Part shown: in pieces, positions 7,639 through 7,784 of the stretch
How the letters are laid out: the number at the start of each line of letters is the position of its first letter
How positions within the stretch are numbered: position 1 is the first letter of the stretch
From: Sulfuricella sp.
GTDB lineage: Bacteria; Pseudomonadota; Gammaproteobacteria; Burkholderiales; Sulfuricellaceae
Assembly (NCBI GenBank): GCA_019911785.1
Contig: JAIOJM010000215.1
Coordinates: 1-7,784, forward strand
Reading direction: 5' to 3'
DNA: 7,784 nucleotides
The notes under the pieces: generated by a model
Told to the model about the DNA's origin: nothing
Databases searched by the model: none
What the model saw: only the letters and a program-made list of their open reading frames with translations
Translations under genes and position numbers: made by a program

Positions 7639-7660
7639 GCACCCCCATCCCAGCCTTCCC
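7639..7660 (-). repeat. Palindromic repeat R3 (right-type copy, half hairpin)
   Basis: On the minus strand the tail CTGGGATGGGGGTGC is intact and matches R1B exactly, but only the tail-proximal part of the hairpin (GGGAAGG) remains. The other arm is replaced by AT-rich sequence (AAATCAAAAC) that matches no other copy. R3 marks the 5' side of the DUF559 gene. Confidence 0.85.
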
Positions 7661-7690
7661 AAATCAAAACAAGCGCCTCTTACCATTGCC

Positions 7691-7730
7691 CCTTCCCCCT
7701 TTTAGGGGGAAGGTTGGGATGGGGGTTCAG
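7691..7730 (+). repeat. Palindromic repeat R4 (left-type copy)
   Basis: A perfect 10-bp stem, CCTTCCCCCT (7691-7700) with AGGGGGAAGG (7704-7713), has loop TTT. The tail TTGGGATGGGGGTTCAG (7714-7730) follows. R4 is the left member of a facing pair with R5, whose tail ends 25 bp further on. Confidence 0.92.
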
Positions 7731-7755
7731 ATGCTGATTCTCACGCGAAACTTCC

Positions 7756-7784
7756 CACCCCCACCCTAGCCCTCCCCCTAAAAG
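7756..7784 (-). repeat. Palindromic repeat R5 (right-type copy, cut by window edge)
   Basis: CACCCCCACCCTAG (7756-7769) is the inverted tail. It is followed by the first stem arm CCCTCCCCCT (7770-7779), loop AAA and the first two bases of the returning arm before the window ends. The stem is of the R1A type. R4 and R5 face each other as R1A and R1B do. Confidence 0.85.

Larger units (their letters stand above)
7238..7660. mobile_element. Candidate repeat-flanked DUF559 cassette
   Basis: The DUF559 gene lies between repeat R2 on its 3' side and repeat R3 on its 5' side. The two are in inverted orientation, with hairpins outside and tails inside. The stand-alone pairs at 3758-3847 and 7691-7784 have the same geometry, and their left and right tails end in the same distinct ways. 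The lower GC content of the interior fits insertion. No target-site duplication could be recognised, and the right-hand hairpin is only half present. Mobility is therefore an inference, and this copy may be inactive. Confidence 0.4.

Noticed and set aside
7630..7686. Upstream in-frame extension of the DUF559 gene
   Set aside because: The added residues are translated from repeat R3, while the start at 7629 has a good GGAG and the family-like N-terminus.
6483..7769. Long plus-strand reading frame across the first permease, the DUF559 gene and the repeats
   Set aside because: It crosses two well-supported minus-strand genes and the hairpins, and shows no protein family features.
7238..7784. 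CRISPR array
   Set aside because: The repeats are inverted pairs with irregular spacing that include a gene, and there are no regular spacers or cas genes.

Overview
The window is GC-rich, densely packed chromosomal DNA. The divergent methyltransferase / gloB / mltD order, the protein sequences and the codon use suggest a betaproteobacterium, perhaps of the Nitrosomonadales/Gallionellaceae kind. That placement rests on recall of gene order, not on a search.

Left part (1-2758): the N-terminal end of a SAM-dependent methyltransferase gene runs off the left edge on the minus strand. It is divergent, with 28 bp between start codons, from gloB (glyoxalase II, 202-963 +). Next is an mltD-like secreted lytic transglycosylase with three LysM modules (1082-2758 +), with its own candidate promoter at 1013-1042.

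Middle part (2786-7205, minus strand, convergent to mltD): a three-gene ABC transporter operon of the dipeptide/oligopeptide (Dpp/Opp/Yej) type. In transcription order it holds a DppB/YejB-like permease, an unusually long DppC/YejE-like permease and a fused double ATPase of the YejF (DppD-DppF) type. Both junctions are 4-bp ATGA overlaps, so the three products are probably made together as one complex. No substrate-binding protein gene is visible.

Right part (7198-7784): a small, AT-richer gene for a DUF559 protein (restriction/VSR-like endonuclease fold) lies directly upstream of the permease gene and overlaps its start by 8 bp. It sits between two facing copies of a palindromic repeat: a 10-11 bp CCTTCCCCCT-type hairpin followed by a tail of consensus CTGGGATGGGGGT. 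Two stand-alone facing pairs of the same repeat are also present. One (3758-3847) is inserted in frame in the linker between the two ATPase domains; the other (7691-7784, cut by the window edge) lies just upstream of the DUF559 unit. In all three pairs the left copy's tail ends GGGGGTT and the right copy's ends GGGGGTG.

The most interesting hypothesis is therefore a REP/BIME-like or MITE-like repeat family with a DUF559 gene as its possible coding member. By analogy it would resemble RAYT transposases and REP sequences, but with an unrelated protein. The geometry is read directly from the sequence; the mobility is inferred.
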